Shown: positions 1 to 6,085, counted from the first letter of the stretch. The stretch is DNA of 6,683 nt from Clostridia bacterium (GCA_017629925.1 JAGBWH010000064.1:1-6683), one strand, 5' to 3'. A program made the numbers and translations. Notes: a model not told the origin generated them from the letters alone.

Positions 1-222
1 TCTTACGCGATTATATTTGTGCTCGCAGGAGAATGCTCTGTTCGAGCCGCAATCAGGGCAAGTGCTCTTGGTGGTAGCCCCTGTGATGCGCACTTCGCTT
101 TGATAGGCGTCATAGGTGGCGTCGTTGCATTTGAAGTAGCCCAAAATCTCTTTACCTGTGTCGCTGACTTGAAGGACAATTTTCTTACCTGTTTTCGCGC
201 ATTTCGCTTTGACAATTTTCAT
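1..222 (-). CDS. 5' end of an unrecognised zinc-ribbon-like protein (partial, 74 codons visible)
   Basis: The minus-strand frame from ATG at 222 stays open to the window edge, so only the N-terminal 74 residues are visible and the C-terminus is missing. An AAGGAG ribosome binding site at 231-236 sits 8 nt before the ATG, and a strong extended -10 promoter lies upstream, which supports the start. The protein opens MKIVKAKCAKTGKKIVL, continues with a beta-rich stretch, and then has a CPDC pair (C55, C58) followed by C66 and H68. This is consistent with the first half of a zinc ribbon or a Cys-rich metal-binding module. I vaguely associate such basic Cys-containing N-terminal modules with proteins of Clostridia that carry further domains after the zinc ribbon, but I cannot name the family. 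Function is unknown. A competing ORF in another frame over the same bases is Ala/Thr/Pro-rich and lacks a ribosome binding site. Confidence 0.75.
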   Translation of the reverse strand, partial: MKIVKAKCAKTGKKIVLQVSDTGKEILGYFKCNDATYDAYQSEVRITGATTKSTCPDCGSNRAFSCEHKYNRVR

Positions 223-267
223 ATAGTTGACTCCTTACTCAATTGGGGTAATTTTCCGTTTTCTTAC

Positions 268-276
268 ATTATACCA
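268..276 (-). promoter_or_regulatory. Extended -10 sigma-A promoter for the leftward partial gene
   Basis: On the minus strand the sequence reads TGGTATAAT, a perfect TATAAT at 268-273 preceded by the TG of an extended -10. The -35 region 17 bp upstream (TAGATT, 291-296) is poor, as is usual for extended -10 promoters. The predicted start near 261 gives a leader of roughly 39 nt that contains the AAGGAG at 231-236. Confidence 0.6.
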
Positions 277-450
277 TCTTTTTTTTCGAAAATCTACTTA
301 TTTCGATGAAAAAGATGTGGATTTTTGGCTGTTTTTTGAAAAAGGTCGCAAAAGATGAAAAGCAGAGAAAGAGAAGCTTTTTAGATTGCGATTTTGCTCA
401 TTTTTGCATGAAAAATTCCTGTGAAGATACACGAAAGCAAGAACAAAAAC

Positions 451-488
451 AAAAAACCCCCCGTGCTTTTTTCAAAAAAAAGAGAGGT
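451..488 (-). terminator. Orphan terminator-like hairpin, minus strand
   Basis: Read on the minus strand, ACCTCTC (488-482) can pair with GGGGGGT (462-456) through four Watson-Crick pairs, an A-T and two G-T wobbles. Inside is an optional T-rich/A-rich inner stem. Six T residues follow at once (456-451), and then more T-rich sequence. The wobbles become C-A mismatches on the plus strand, so the signal is oriented leftward. No leftward gene lies directly upstream, so it could end a small unannotated transcript, insulate the partial gene from antisense transcription, or be chance pairing in a homopolymer-rich stretch. Confidence 0.3.
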
Positions 489-578
489 GCTCGTGCGCCT
501 GTGGTCAGTGCATAGGCTTGTTTTTTGCATAAAATGCATAAAACAAATATATGTTTAAGATAATTCACATTTTAGAAC

Positions 579-607
579 TTGACTTTCTGCTTAATATAGT
601 ATATCAT
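579..607 (+). promoter_or_regulatory. Sigma-A promoter of the antiporter-MgtC operon
   Basis: TTGACT at 579-584 is followed after exactly 17 bp by TATCAT at 602-607, each box matching consensus at 5 of 6 positions. A start near 614 would give a leader of about 82 nt before the antiporter ATG at 696. No other pair of boxes this good lies upstream of the gene. Confidence 0.6.
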
Positions 608-634
608 AATATAGAAGAAAAAGTAGGAGAAGCC

Positions 635-653
635 CCGCACGTTCTTGTGGCGG
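635..653 (+). promoter_or_regulatory. Small leader hairpin upstream of the antiporter gene
   Basis: CCGCAC (635-640) pairs with GTG-CGG (647-653, one bulged G at 650) around a 6-nt loop inside the predicted 82-nt leader. A short T-containing stretch (CTTGTTTTG) follows. It could be a weak attenuator or an mRNA-stabilising structure. It matches no riboswitch class I recognise. Confidence 0.2.
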
Positions 654-695
654 AGCCTTGTTTTGCCAAAAAGACGAAAGAAAGGAGTGCCATTC

Positions 696-2123
696 ATGCC
701 GCTATACGAAAAAATCAGCACCTCTTCCCCTGTTGCATCGGTGATTATTTCGGTGTCGCTTATGCTGTTTTGCGGGTTTGCGATGACGCGCATTACCAAA
801 CGGTTAAAATTGCCTAATGTGACCGCATACATTTTGGCGGGCATCTTGATTGGCCCTGCCTGCTTTAATCTAATTCCACCTGCGCTGGTGTCGGGCATGG
901 ATTTTATTGCCGATATCGCATTGGCGTTTATCGCATTTGGTACGGGTGAATTTTTCCGTTTCTCTTCGCTGAAAAAGAATGGTCGCAAGGTCATTGTGAT
1001 TGCCTTGCTTGAAACCATTCTCGCATCCGCTTTAATTTTCTTGCTCACACGTTTTGTGTTGCGACTGGACACCACGTTTTCCATTGTGCTCTCCGCTCTG
1101 GCAGCAGCCACCGCCTCGGCTTCGACCATTATGACCATTCGACAAACCGGTTCAAAAGGCGATTTTGTGGATACCTTGCTCCAGGTCATTGCCATTGATA
1201 ATGTCATTGCCTTGGTTACATATAGCGTCGCCATTTCCGTAGCCGTTTCCGCCGAGCAAGGCATCAGTTTTCTCAGCATTGTCGAGCCTGTGGCGATAAA
1301 CATTGGCGTGTTGATACTGGGTGGGATCTTTGGCATTTTCATGAAACTATTGATGCCGAGAAAACGCTCTACAGACAACCGTCTCATCATTTCCGTGGCA
1401 CTCATGTTTGCTTTTTGTGGTATTTGTGCCGTCCTTGACGTGTCTCCTTTGCTGGGATGTATGTCGATGGGTATGGTGTATATCAACATCTCGGATGATG
1501 ATAAGCTATTTAAGCAACTCAACTATTTTAGCCCCCCCATTTTGCTATTGTTCTTTGTGCGCTCAGGTCTCAGCTTTGACCTCAAAGCCCTGACAAACAC
1601 CTCCGCCGCAGTGGGTGCAAGTTCACTGTTGCTTGTGAGCGTTCTGTATTTCTTTGTTCGTATGTTGGGCAAATACGGCGGGGCGTATCTGGGTTGCCTT
1701 TTAATGAAAAAGAAACCTACCACAAGGAATTATCTCGGGCTTGCTTTGGTTCCGCAAGCGGGCGTGGCGATTGGTCTTGCAGCCCTTGGCGCACGTGCGC
1801 TGGGCGGAGAGACGGGCAAGGCGCTTGAGACGATCATTTTGGCTTCCAGCATTCTCTATGAATTGGTGGGGCCTCCGTGTGCAAAAATGTCTCTTTATTT
1901 ATCCAAATCCTATTCCAAAAAATTGGAAGATATGACGGGCGAGGTGGCAGATCTCCAAGATCAACCCAACGAGGTCGAATTGCTGATTGCCCGCATCAAG
2001 GTCATTCAAAGTGAACTCCCCGAGCGCGTGGCGCCCACCGAAGAAGAACAAGCCTTTTTGGATGCCGCCGAGGATCAATATGCCTCCCTTGGTCGTTCCA
2101 GAATGAACAATAAAAGAAGATAG
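696..2123 (+). CDS. CPA2-family cation/proton antiporter-like membrane protein
   Basis: This 475-residue integral membrane protein belongs to the Na+(K+)/H+ exchanger superfamily (Kef/NapA-like, PF00999 type). It would exchange a monovalent cation for protons across the cytoplasmic membrane. Hydrophobic helices fill residues 12-400. Family landmarks are KLPNVTAYILAGILIGP (38-54), the alanine-rich ATASAST unwound-helix region (139-144), FFVRSGLSFDL (286-296) and LALVPQAGVAIGLA (349-362). At the ion-binding site, where relatives have Asp-Asp or Asn-Asp, this protein reads AIDNV, with D168 followed by N169. The tail after about residue 405 is hydrophilic and acidic, with no TrkA/RCK domain. ATG 696 is chosen because AGGAG ends 8 nt before it; a longer frame from TTG 645 has no ribosome binding site. 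The gene is the first of an operon with the MgtC-like gene. Family is confident; substrate and transport activity are unproven. Confidence 0.88.
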   Translation: MPLYEKISTSSPVASVIISVSLMLFCGFAMTRITKRLKLPNVTAYILAGILIGPACFNLIPPALVSGMDFIADIALAFIAFGTGEFFRFSSLKKNGRKVIVIALLETILASALIFLLTRFVLRLDTTFSIVLSALAAATASASTIMTIRQTGSKGDFVDTLLQVIAIDNVIALVTYSVAISVAVSAEQGISFLSIVEPVAINIGVLILGGIFGIFMKLLMPRKRSTDNRLIISVALMFAFCGICAVLDVSPLLGCMSMGMVYINISDDDKLFKQLNYFSPPILLLFFVRSGLSFDLKALTNTSAAVGASSLLLVSVLYFFVRMLGKYGGAYLGCLLMKKKPTTRNYLGLALVPQAGVAIGLAALGARALGGETGKALETIILASSILYELVGPPCAKMSLYLSKSYSKKLEDMTGEVADLQDQPNEVELLIARIKVIQSELPERVAPTEEEQAFLDAAEDQYASLGRSRMNNKRR

Positions 2124-2134
2124 GAGAAAATGAT

Positions 2135-2860
2135 ATGTTATCCATCAACGATCCCATTGTGAAATGGTTAGGCGAATGGTCGGCCCAATTATCTTTTGGC
2201 GCGGTATGCCTTAGACTGGGGCTGGCTGTGCTGTTTTCTGCAGTGATTGGTTGGGAACGCGCCAGCAAACGCCACTCTGCAGGACTTCGTACCTTTATTT
2301 TGGTGGCGTTCGCCTCGTCGATCGCCATGCTGCTCGATTTGTTTTTGCTGCAAAGCACCACTATGAAATTCCCTGTTTTGTCTGCGGCGTCTGTGCTGGG
2401 GATTGCCATGCTTTCAGGCAATTCGGTGCTTTATAGTTCTCGCAATCAAATCAAAGGTCTCACGACCTCTGCAGGCCTTTGGACTTGCGGCATCATTGGA
2501 CTTACAGCAGGTGCAGGTTTTTATTCTGTGACGATCATCACCTCGTTTTTGTTGCTCGGCATCCTCTACTACCTGCCCATTTTGGAAATATACCTCAAAA
2601 ACCGTTCCAACCATTTTGAAATCCACTTGGAATTGACGAGCAAAGAACATTTGCAAGACTTTGTGTCGACCGTACGTCGGCTGGGCATCGTCATTGAAGA
2701 TGTTGAAACCAACAGCGCTTATGTAGGCTCAGGGCTCAGCGTTTACTCTGTCACGGTCACTGTGACCAGCGAAGAACTTAAAAAATACAAAACCCATAGC
2801 GAGATTATTGAAGCGCTCAAAACGCTACCGTATATTTACCACATCGAAGAGATGAGATAA
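2135..2860 (+). CDS. MgtC/SapB-family membrane protein with C-terminal ACT-like domain
   Basis: This is a 241-residue protein. The N-terminal half (about 22-150) has four to five hydrophobic helices with the MgtC signatures VIGWERASKRHSAGLRTF (37-54) and IKGLTTSAGLWTCGIIGLTAGAGFY (106-130). The soluble C-terminal part (about 160-241) has the beta-alpha-beta pattern of the ACT-like domain found in many MgtC relatives. Characterised MgtC proteins support growth in low magnesium and modulate F1Fo-ATPase and membrane potential rather than pumping Mg2+ themselves. The segment that normally reads like GIGFLGAG is here GIAMLSGN (89-96), a clear divergence. The AGGAG (2122-2126) overlaps the stop codon of the antiporter gene and lies 8 nt before the ATG, so the two genes are co-transcribed and probably translationally linked. 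The exact role cannot be told from sequence. Confidence 0.88.
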   Translation: MLSINDPIVKWLGEWSAQLSFGAVCLRLGLAVLFSAVIGWERASKRHSAGLRTFILVAFASSIAMLLDLFLLQSTTMKFPVLSAASVLGIAMLSGNSVLYSSRNQIKGLTTSAGLWTCGIIGLTAGAGFYSVTIITSFLLLGILYYLPILEIYLKNRSNHFEIHLELTSKEHLQDFVSTVRRLGIVIEDVETNSAYVGSGLSVYSVTVTVTSEELKKYKTHSEIIEALKTLPYIYHIEEMR

Positions 2861-2885
2861 TCTCCGAGCGCAAACGAGCCATATA

Positions 2886-2944
2886 AAAACGGTCTCTTTC
2901 ACCTGCCAAGCAATGCGGCATTTGAGAGAGACCGTTTTCTTTTG
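2886..2944. terminator. Strong bidirectional rho-independent terminator between mgtC-like gene and sigG
   Basis: A 16-bp stem (2886-2901 with 2923-2938) has one G-T wobble, and its loop contains a second small stem (TGCC 2904-2907 with GGCA 2917-2920). On the plus strand it ends in TTTTCTTTT (2935-2943) and terminates the antiporter-MgtC operon. On the minus strand the stem is followed by TTTTTATAT (2889-2881), so it also lies in the right place to end the convergent sigG transcript. Confidence 0.87.
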
Positions 2945-2957
2945 TATTGATTTTATA

Positions 2958-2996
2958 GGATACGGTACGACAAAAATGAGACAAAATCGCGTATCC
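2958..2996. repeat. Inverted repeat in the sigG 3' region
   Basis: GGATACG (2958-2964) and CGTATCC (2990-2996) form a perfect 7-bp stem, with a further TCG/CGA pairing possible inside the 25-nt loop. There is no T-tract on either strand. It would lie in the 3' untranslated part of the sigG mRNA, between the stop codon and the shared terminator. Confidence 0.4.
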
Positions 2997-3010
2997 ATGG
3001 TTGCGCTCGC

Positions 3011-3796
3011 CTAAAAATATCGGCGGATTTTTTCAATAGCGCCTTTTTCAAGGCGGGACACTTGTGCTTGAGAAATGCCAATTTCATCGGCAATTTCCAT
3101 TTGCGTGCGCCCACGATAAAACCGCATATTCACAATATGGCGTTCTCGCTCGCCCAGTTTTTCAAGGGCTTCGCGTAGTGTCATGTTGTCGATCCAAGTC
3201 TCGTCCGTATCGCAGGGATCTTTTAATTGGTCAATCACATAAACGGCGTCGTCGCCGTCGCTGTATAGGGCATCATAGAGAGAAACAGGCTCCACAATGG
3301 ATTCCATTGCGGCCACCACCATGGTTTTTGGCTCTTTGATGAGGGTGGCAATTTCTTCCACCGTGGGCTCTTTTTCAGAGGCTTTTGACAATTCTTCGCG
3401 GGCTTGCAATGCGCGATATGCCAAATCTCTTGTTGAACGGCTCACACGGATGACGTTGTTATCTCGCAGGTATCGTCTCACCTCGCCTATGATCATTGGC
3501 ACGGCATAGGTGGAAAATTTCACATCCAGGTCGGTGTTAAAATGGTCAATGGCTTTCATGAGCCCAATACACCCCACTTGAAACAAATCGTCGGCATTTT
3601 CACACCGACCGGAAAACCGCCCAACGATGCTGAGCACCAGGCGTAGATTACCCAGTATCAGCTCTTCTCGTGCCGTTTTGTTTCCTTCTTTTGTGGCTAA
3701 TAATAGTCTCCTTTTTTCCTCGTCGGACAAGGTTTTAAGTGAGGAGGTATTCACTCCGCAAATTTCCACTTTGCCCGAAGGTTGCTTTTGATACAT
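3011..3796 (-). CDS. sigG: RNA polymerase sporulation sigma factor sigma-G
   Basis: Sigma-G directs late forespore gene expression during endospore formation. At 261 residues it is the usual full length. The KVEICGVNTS segment (9-18) is diagnostic of sigma-G over the related sigma-F and sigma-B. Region 2 holds NLRLVLSIVGRF (50-61), DDLFQVGCIGLMKAID (69-84) and VKFSTYAVPMIIGEVRRYLRDN (92-113); region 4 ends with the helix-turn-helix TQMEIADEIGISQAQVSRLE (231-250). ATG 3796 is preceded by AGAGGTGAT at a good distance. The residue aligned with B. subtilis Asn45, reported to matter for binding by the anti-sigma factor Gin, is Leu48. spoIIGA and sigE, which precede sigG in many spore formers, are not in this window; a metal ATPase operon with its own terminator lies upstream. 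Expression is probably forespore-specific from the promoter at 3820-3849. Identity is very secure. Confidence 0.97.
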   Translation of the reverse strand: MYQKQPSGKVEICGVNTSSLKTLSDEEKRRLLLATKEGNKTAREELILGNLRLVLSIVGRFSGRCENADDLFQVGCIGLMKAIDHFNTDLDVKFSTYAVPMIIGEVRRYLRDNNVIRVSRSTRDLAYRALQAREELSKASEKEPTVEEIATLIKEPKTMVVAAMESIVEPVSLYDALYSDGDDAVYVIDQLKDPCDTDETWIDNMTLREALEKLGERERHIVNMRFYRGRTQMEIADEIGISQAQVSRLEKGAIEKIRRYF

Positions 3797-3802
3797 ATCA
3801 TC

Positions 3803-3822
3803 ACCTCTTTCAGTGATGAAAG
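3803..3822 (-). promoter_or_regulatory. sigG ribosome binding site with adjoining CTTTCA/TGAAAG hairpin
   Basis: The AGAGGTGAT ribosome binding site of sigG adjoins a 6-bp inverted repeat, CTTTCA (3807-3812 on the plus strand) and TGAAAG (3817-3822), with a GTGA loop; the stem overlaps the AG of the Shine-Dalgarno. If transcribed whole, it would partly occlude ribosome binding. A transcript starting at the predicted sigma-F-like promoter (start near 3813) would lack the outer arm, so only read-through transcripts would carry the full hairpin. Confidence 0.35.
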
Positions 3823-3849
3823 TATTGCCTCCTCACACTTGACTTATAC
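3820..3849 (-). promoter_or_regulatory. Candidate sigma-F/sigma-G-type promoter of sigG
   Basis: On the minus strand GTATA (3849-3845) is followed after 15 bp by GGCAATACTT (3829-3820). This fits the forespore sigma-F pattern (GYWTA, then GGNRANAHTR) at all but the last base. It starts transcription about 17 nt before the sigG start codon. It lies between the terminator of the upstream metal operon and sigG, where a private forespore promoter is expected, because sigma-G genes are usually switched on by sigma-F and then by sigma-G itself. Confidence 0.55.
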
Positions 3850-3876
3850 AAAGACGGTTTTGCCAATTTTGCCCAC

Positions 3877-3928
3877 AAAAAAAGAGGGGCAATCTGCCAA
3901 ATTAACGCATTCGACAGAATACCCCCCT
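3877..3928 (-). terminator. Rho-independent terminator of the metal-efflux operon
   Basis: On the minus strand, bases 3928-3913 pair with 3898-3883 to give a 16-bp stem with one T-T mismatch and three G-T wobbles around a 14-nt loop, followed directly by seven T residues (3883-3877). It begins 10 nt after the ATPase stop codon. It should keep the constitutive or metal-induced transcript from running into sigG. Confidence 0.8.
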
Positions 3929-3938
3929 ATATTTTGGT

Positions 3939-5801
3939 TTATAACCCCTTGGCGGAAAGACACCGCATGGCATTGAGAATGGCTAAAACGCTCACCCCGA
4001 CGTCTGCAAATACCGCCAACCACATCACACCTGATACTCCTCCCCAAAGGGACAAAATCATCACGGCAAACTTCACAGAAAGCGCAAAAACAATGTTTTG
4101 ACGGGCAATTTTTACGGTGCGACGCGCTATTTTTATTGCCCGTGGCAATTTATCGGGCATGTCGTCTGTCAAGACCACGTCTGCCGCTTCTATGGCGGCA
4201 TCGCTTCCAATACCACCCATGGCAATGCCAACGTCCGCACGAGCAAGAGACGGGGCATCGTTGATGCCGTCGCCCACGTATATCACGCCTTTTTTGGATG
4301 CCATCAGCATCTCTAATCTTTCGTATTTATCCGCAGGGAGCAAATCGCCTACACATTCATCTATGCCCACGCTTTGCGCCATTGCGCTCACAATCGCGGC
4401 ACGGTCACCCGAGAGCATCATTGTTTTTTCAATGCCCAGACCTTTCATTTGCGAAATGGCGTCTCCTATGCCCGGTCGTGCTGTGTCGGCGAGGAATATC
4501 CCACCCAGCAATATACCATCCTCTGCCACAAGCACTTGCGCAGAGGCAAGATGGGCAGGCACGCCTATGCCGAGTTCAGCCATGAGATAGCTATTGCCAA
4601 CGGCAATTGGCTTGCCATCTTTTTGGGCGAGCAGGCCTTTGCCTGCCTTTTCGCTGAATTGCTGTACCTCAAAAAGAGGTGTGTTTTGGGTTTGTGCAAA
4701 TGTCAAAATGGCTTTAGCAAGCGGATGAGAAGAAAGGTTTTCCGCACTTGCCGCAATAGATAGTAGCGTATCTTCGGATGCCGGAGGCACAGGGCAAATT
4801 TCTCGGACTTGCAAGGTGCCTGTGGTGATCGTGCCTGTTTTGTCAAAGACAGCCACTTTGGCTCGTGCGAGTGCTTCAAATGCATTTCCGCCTTTGAAGA
4901 GAATGCCCACCGAAGCCGCACCGCCAATCCCGCCAAAAAATGAGAGGGGCACGGAAATCAGTAATGCACAAGGGCAAGACACCACCAAAAACACCAAAGC
5001 GGTATGAATCCATTGCGCGAAACTTTGCCGAAATACAAGAGGCATGACCGTCGCGAGCAACAAGGCGCACGCCACCACCACGGGTGTATAGATATGTGCA
5101 AATTTGGTGATAAATGTTTCTTGTTTTGATTTTTTGTTTTGTGCCTCGCTCACCAGTTTCAGAATACGGGCAGAGGCAGACTCTGCACATAGGCAAGTAC
5201 ATTCAAGGCGCAAAAATCCGTCAAGGCAGAGCATCCCACCCGACAGGCTGTCACCTTCTTTGACTTCGACGGGGAGCGATTCTCCCGTAAGAGCCGAGGC
5301 ATCCAGCGAAGCGCATCCGGAAAGGACTATGCAATCGGTTGGCGCTCTTTCGCCGGCACGTAGCAGAATAATATCGCCCAGCACCACCTCATCAGAGGGC
5401 AGTTCGACCACCTCGCCATCCCGTTCCACCATAGCGGTATCGGGGTGAATGGACATAAGCTGACGAATCACTTTCTTGGATTTTCTCACCGCGCGGTGCT
5501 CAAATTGCTCGCCAATGAGATAAAAGAGCATCACCGCCACACCCTCTGTGTATTCGCCGATGGCGAATGCGCCAACAGCGGCAATCGACATCAAAAATGT
5601 TTCATCGAGCAACTCCCTTTGCCAAAGACGCCGCAAGGCTTGCCAAAATATCGGAAGCCCCACAAGCAGCATGGCGGCAAGGCTAAGAAAAAATGCAATC
5701 CTCTCATCAAAAAAGAACGATAAACACAGCAACACGCCCGCCATACCCATGCGAAGGTAGAGCTCCTTTTTATATAGAAAGGAGAGAAAGCGATGGATCA
5801 T
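3939..5801 (-). CDS. P1B-2-type heavy-metal (Zn2+/Cd2+/Pb2+) efflux ATPase without N-terminal HMA domain
   Basis: This 620-residue ATP-driven exporter would pump soft divalent metals out of the cytoplasm (CadA/ZntA type). Visible in order: helices 1-4 (about 15-103), the actuator domain with TGES (172-175), helix 6 with CPC (276-278) and SVP (283-285), the phosphorylated Asp in DKTGT (320-324), the SSHP nucleotide-site motif (357-360), GDGINDAP (510-517), and helix 7-8 residues N569, K577 and D600-V-G602. CPC-x4-SxP plus N-x7-K and DxG is the P1B-2 (Zn/Cd/Pb) signature rather than that of copper pumps. It starts directly at the first membrane helices: the usual metal-binding domain is supplied by the preceding gene, whose TAA overlaps this ATG by one base (TAATG), with GGAG 8 nt upstream. 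Six Cys cluster in the actuator domain, including CTCLC (201-205), which is unusual. The choice among Zn, Cd and Pb is inference. Confidence 0.94.
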   Translation of the reverse strand: MIHRFLSFLYKKELYLRMGMAGVLLCLSFFFDERIAFFLSLAAMLLVGLPIFWQALRRLWQRELLDETFLMSIAAVGAFAIGEYTEGVAVMLFYLIGEQFEHRAVRKSKKVIRQLMSIHPDTAMVERDGEVVELPSDEVVLGDIILLRAGERAPTDCIVLSGCASLDASALTGESLPVEVKEGDSLSGGMLCLDGFLRLECTCLCAESASARILKLVSEAQNKKSKQETFITKFAHIYTPVVVACALLLATVMPLVFRQSFAQWIHTALVFLVVSCPCALLISVPLSFFGGIGGAASVGILFKGGNAFEALARAKVAVFDKTGTITTGTLQVREICPVPPASEDTLLSIAASAENLSSHPLAKAILTFAQTQNTPLFEVQQFSEKAGKGLLAQKDGKPIAVGNSYLMAELGIGVPAHLASAQVLVAEDGILLGGIFLADTARPGIGDAISQMKGLGIEKTMMLSGDRAAIVSAMAQSVGIDECVGDLLPADKYERLEMLMASKKGVIYVGDGINDAPSLARADVGIAMGGIGSDAAIEAADVVLTDDMPDKLPRAIKIARRTVKIARQNIVFALSVKFAVMILSLWGGVSGVMWLAVFADVGVSVLAILNAMRCLSAKGL

Positions 5802-6019
5802 TATTTTTTCTCCACTTTAAGCGATTTTGAAAACGCTTTTGCCACCTTTTTCACAGCAGGCGTAAGCACATCAATGGCGAGGTCGCTTTCGATGATGATT
5901 TCCTCGGTGAGAAAGTTCACAGAGGCACTTTGAATCCCCTCTTCCGCAGAGAGCATACGTCCGAGTCTGGCTGCACAGTTGGGGCAATCAAGCCCTTCAA
6001 CGCTAAATTTATATTTCAT
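5801..6019 (-). CDS. Free-standing HMA-domain metal-binding protein
   Basis: This 72-residue protein is a single heavy-metal-associated (ferredoxin-like beta-alpha-beta-beta-alpha-beta) domain. GLDCPNCAARLG (9-20) carries the metal-binding C12 and C15. Its likely role is to bind a soft metal ion in the cytoplasm and act as the detached regulatory or delivery domain of the ATPase encoded next, with which it overlaps by one base, so the two should be made together. The ATG at 6019 has AAAGGAG (6027-6033) 7 nt upstream. It resembles CopZ-type chaperones, but the P1B-2 signature of its partner and the DCPNC motif favour Zn/Cd/Pb over copper. The C-terminal tail is Lys-rich (SKSLKVEKK). The separation from the ATPase has clean initiation signals and does not look like a sequencing frameshift. 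Confidence 0.92.
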   Translation of the reverse strand: MKYKFSVEGLDCPNCAARLGRMLSAEEGIQSASVNFLTEEIIIESDLAIDVLTPAVKKVAKAFSKSLKVEKK

Positions 6020-6085
6020 GATAAAACTCCTTTATGTGTTGTTTTTTAGTAAAATCGTGGGGGGTTATGGGCAAAAACAGCAATT

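Larger units (their letters stand above)
223..695. other. 473-bp AT-rich divergent intergenic region
   Basis: No credible gene lies here. It separates the leftward partial gene from the rightward antiporter operon and holds a promoter for each, a minus-strand terminator-like hairpin (451-488), a small TGCAT-AAA-ATGCA inverted repeat (526-538) and a leader hairpin (635-653). The stretch 300-540 is dominated by A-rich and T-rich tracts. The 69-codon plus-strand frame at 306-515 has no ribosome binding site and a Lys/Arg/Phe-rich composition dictated by the A/T tracts. The region is long for a simple divergent promoter pair, and I see nothing decisive in 300-450. Confidence 0.6.

Noticed and set aside
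306..515. 69-codon plus-strand frame in the left intergenic region
   Set aside because: It has no Shine-Dalgarno, its Lys/Phe-rich composition follows from A/T tracts, and it contains the terminator-like hairpin.
645..695. 17-codon N-terminal extension of the antiporter from a TTG
   Set aside because: There is no ribosome binding site before the TTG, while AGGAG sits 8 nt before ATG 696. The extension is basic and unlike antiporter N-termini.
572..1522. 316-codon minus-strand frame
   Set aside because: It is antisense to the antiporter gene, rich in Met/Ser/Thr as expected from the reverse of a hydrophobic coding sequence, and has no recognisable domain. The plus-strand gene has family motifs and a proper ribosome binding site.
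4117..4590. 157-codon plus-strand frame opposite the ATPase
   Set aside because: It is a Ser/Pro/Ala-rich antisense shadow of a well-supported P-type ATPase gene, with no initiation signal.
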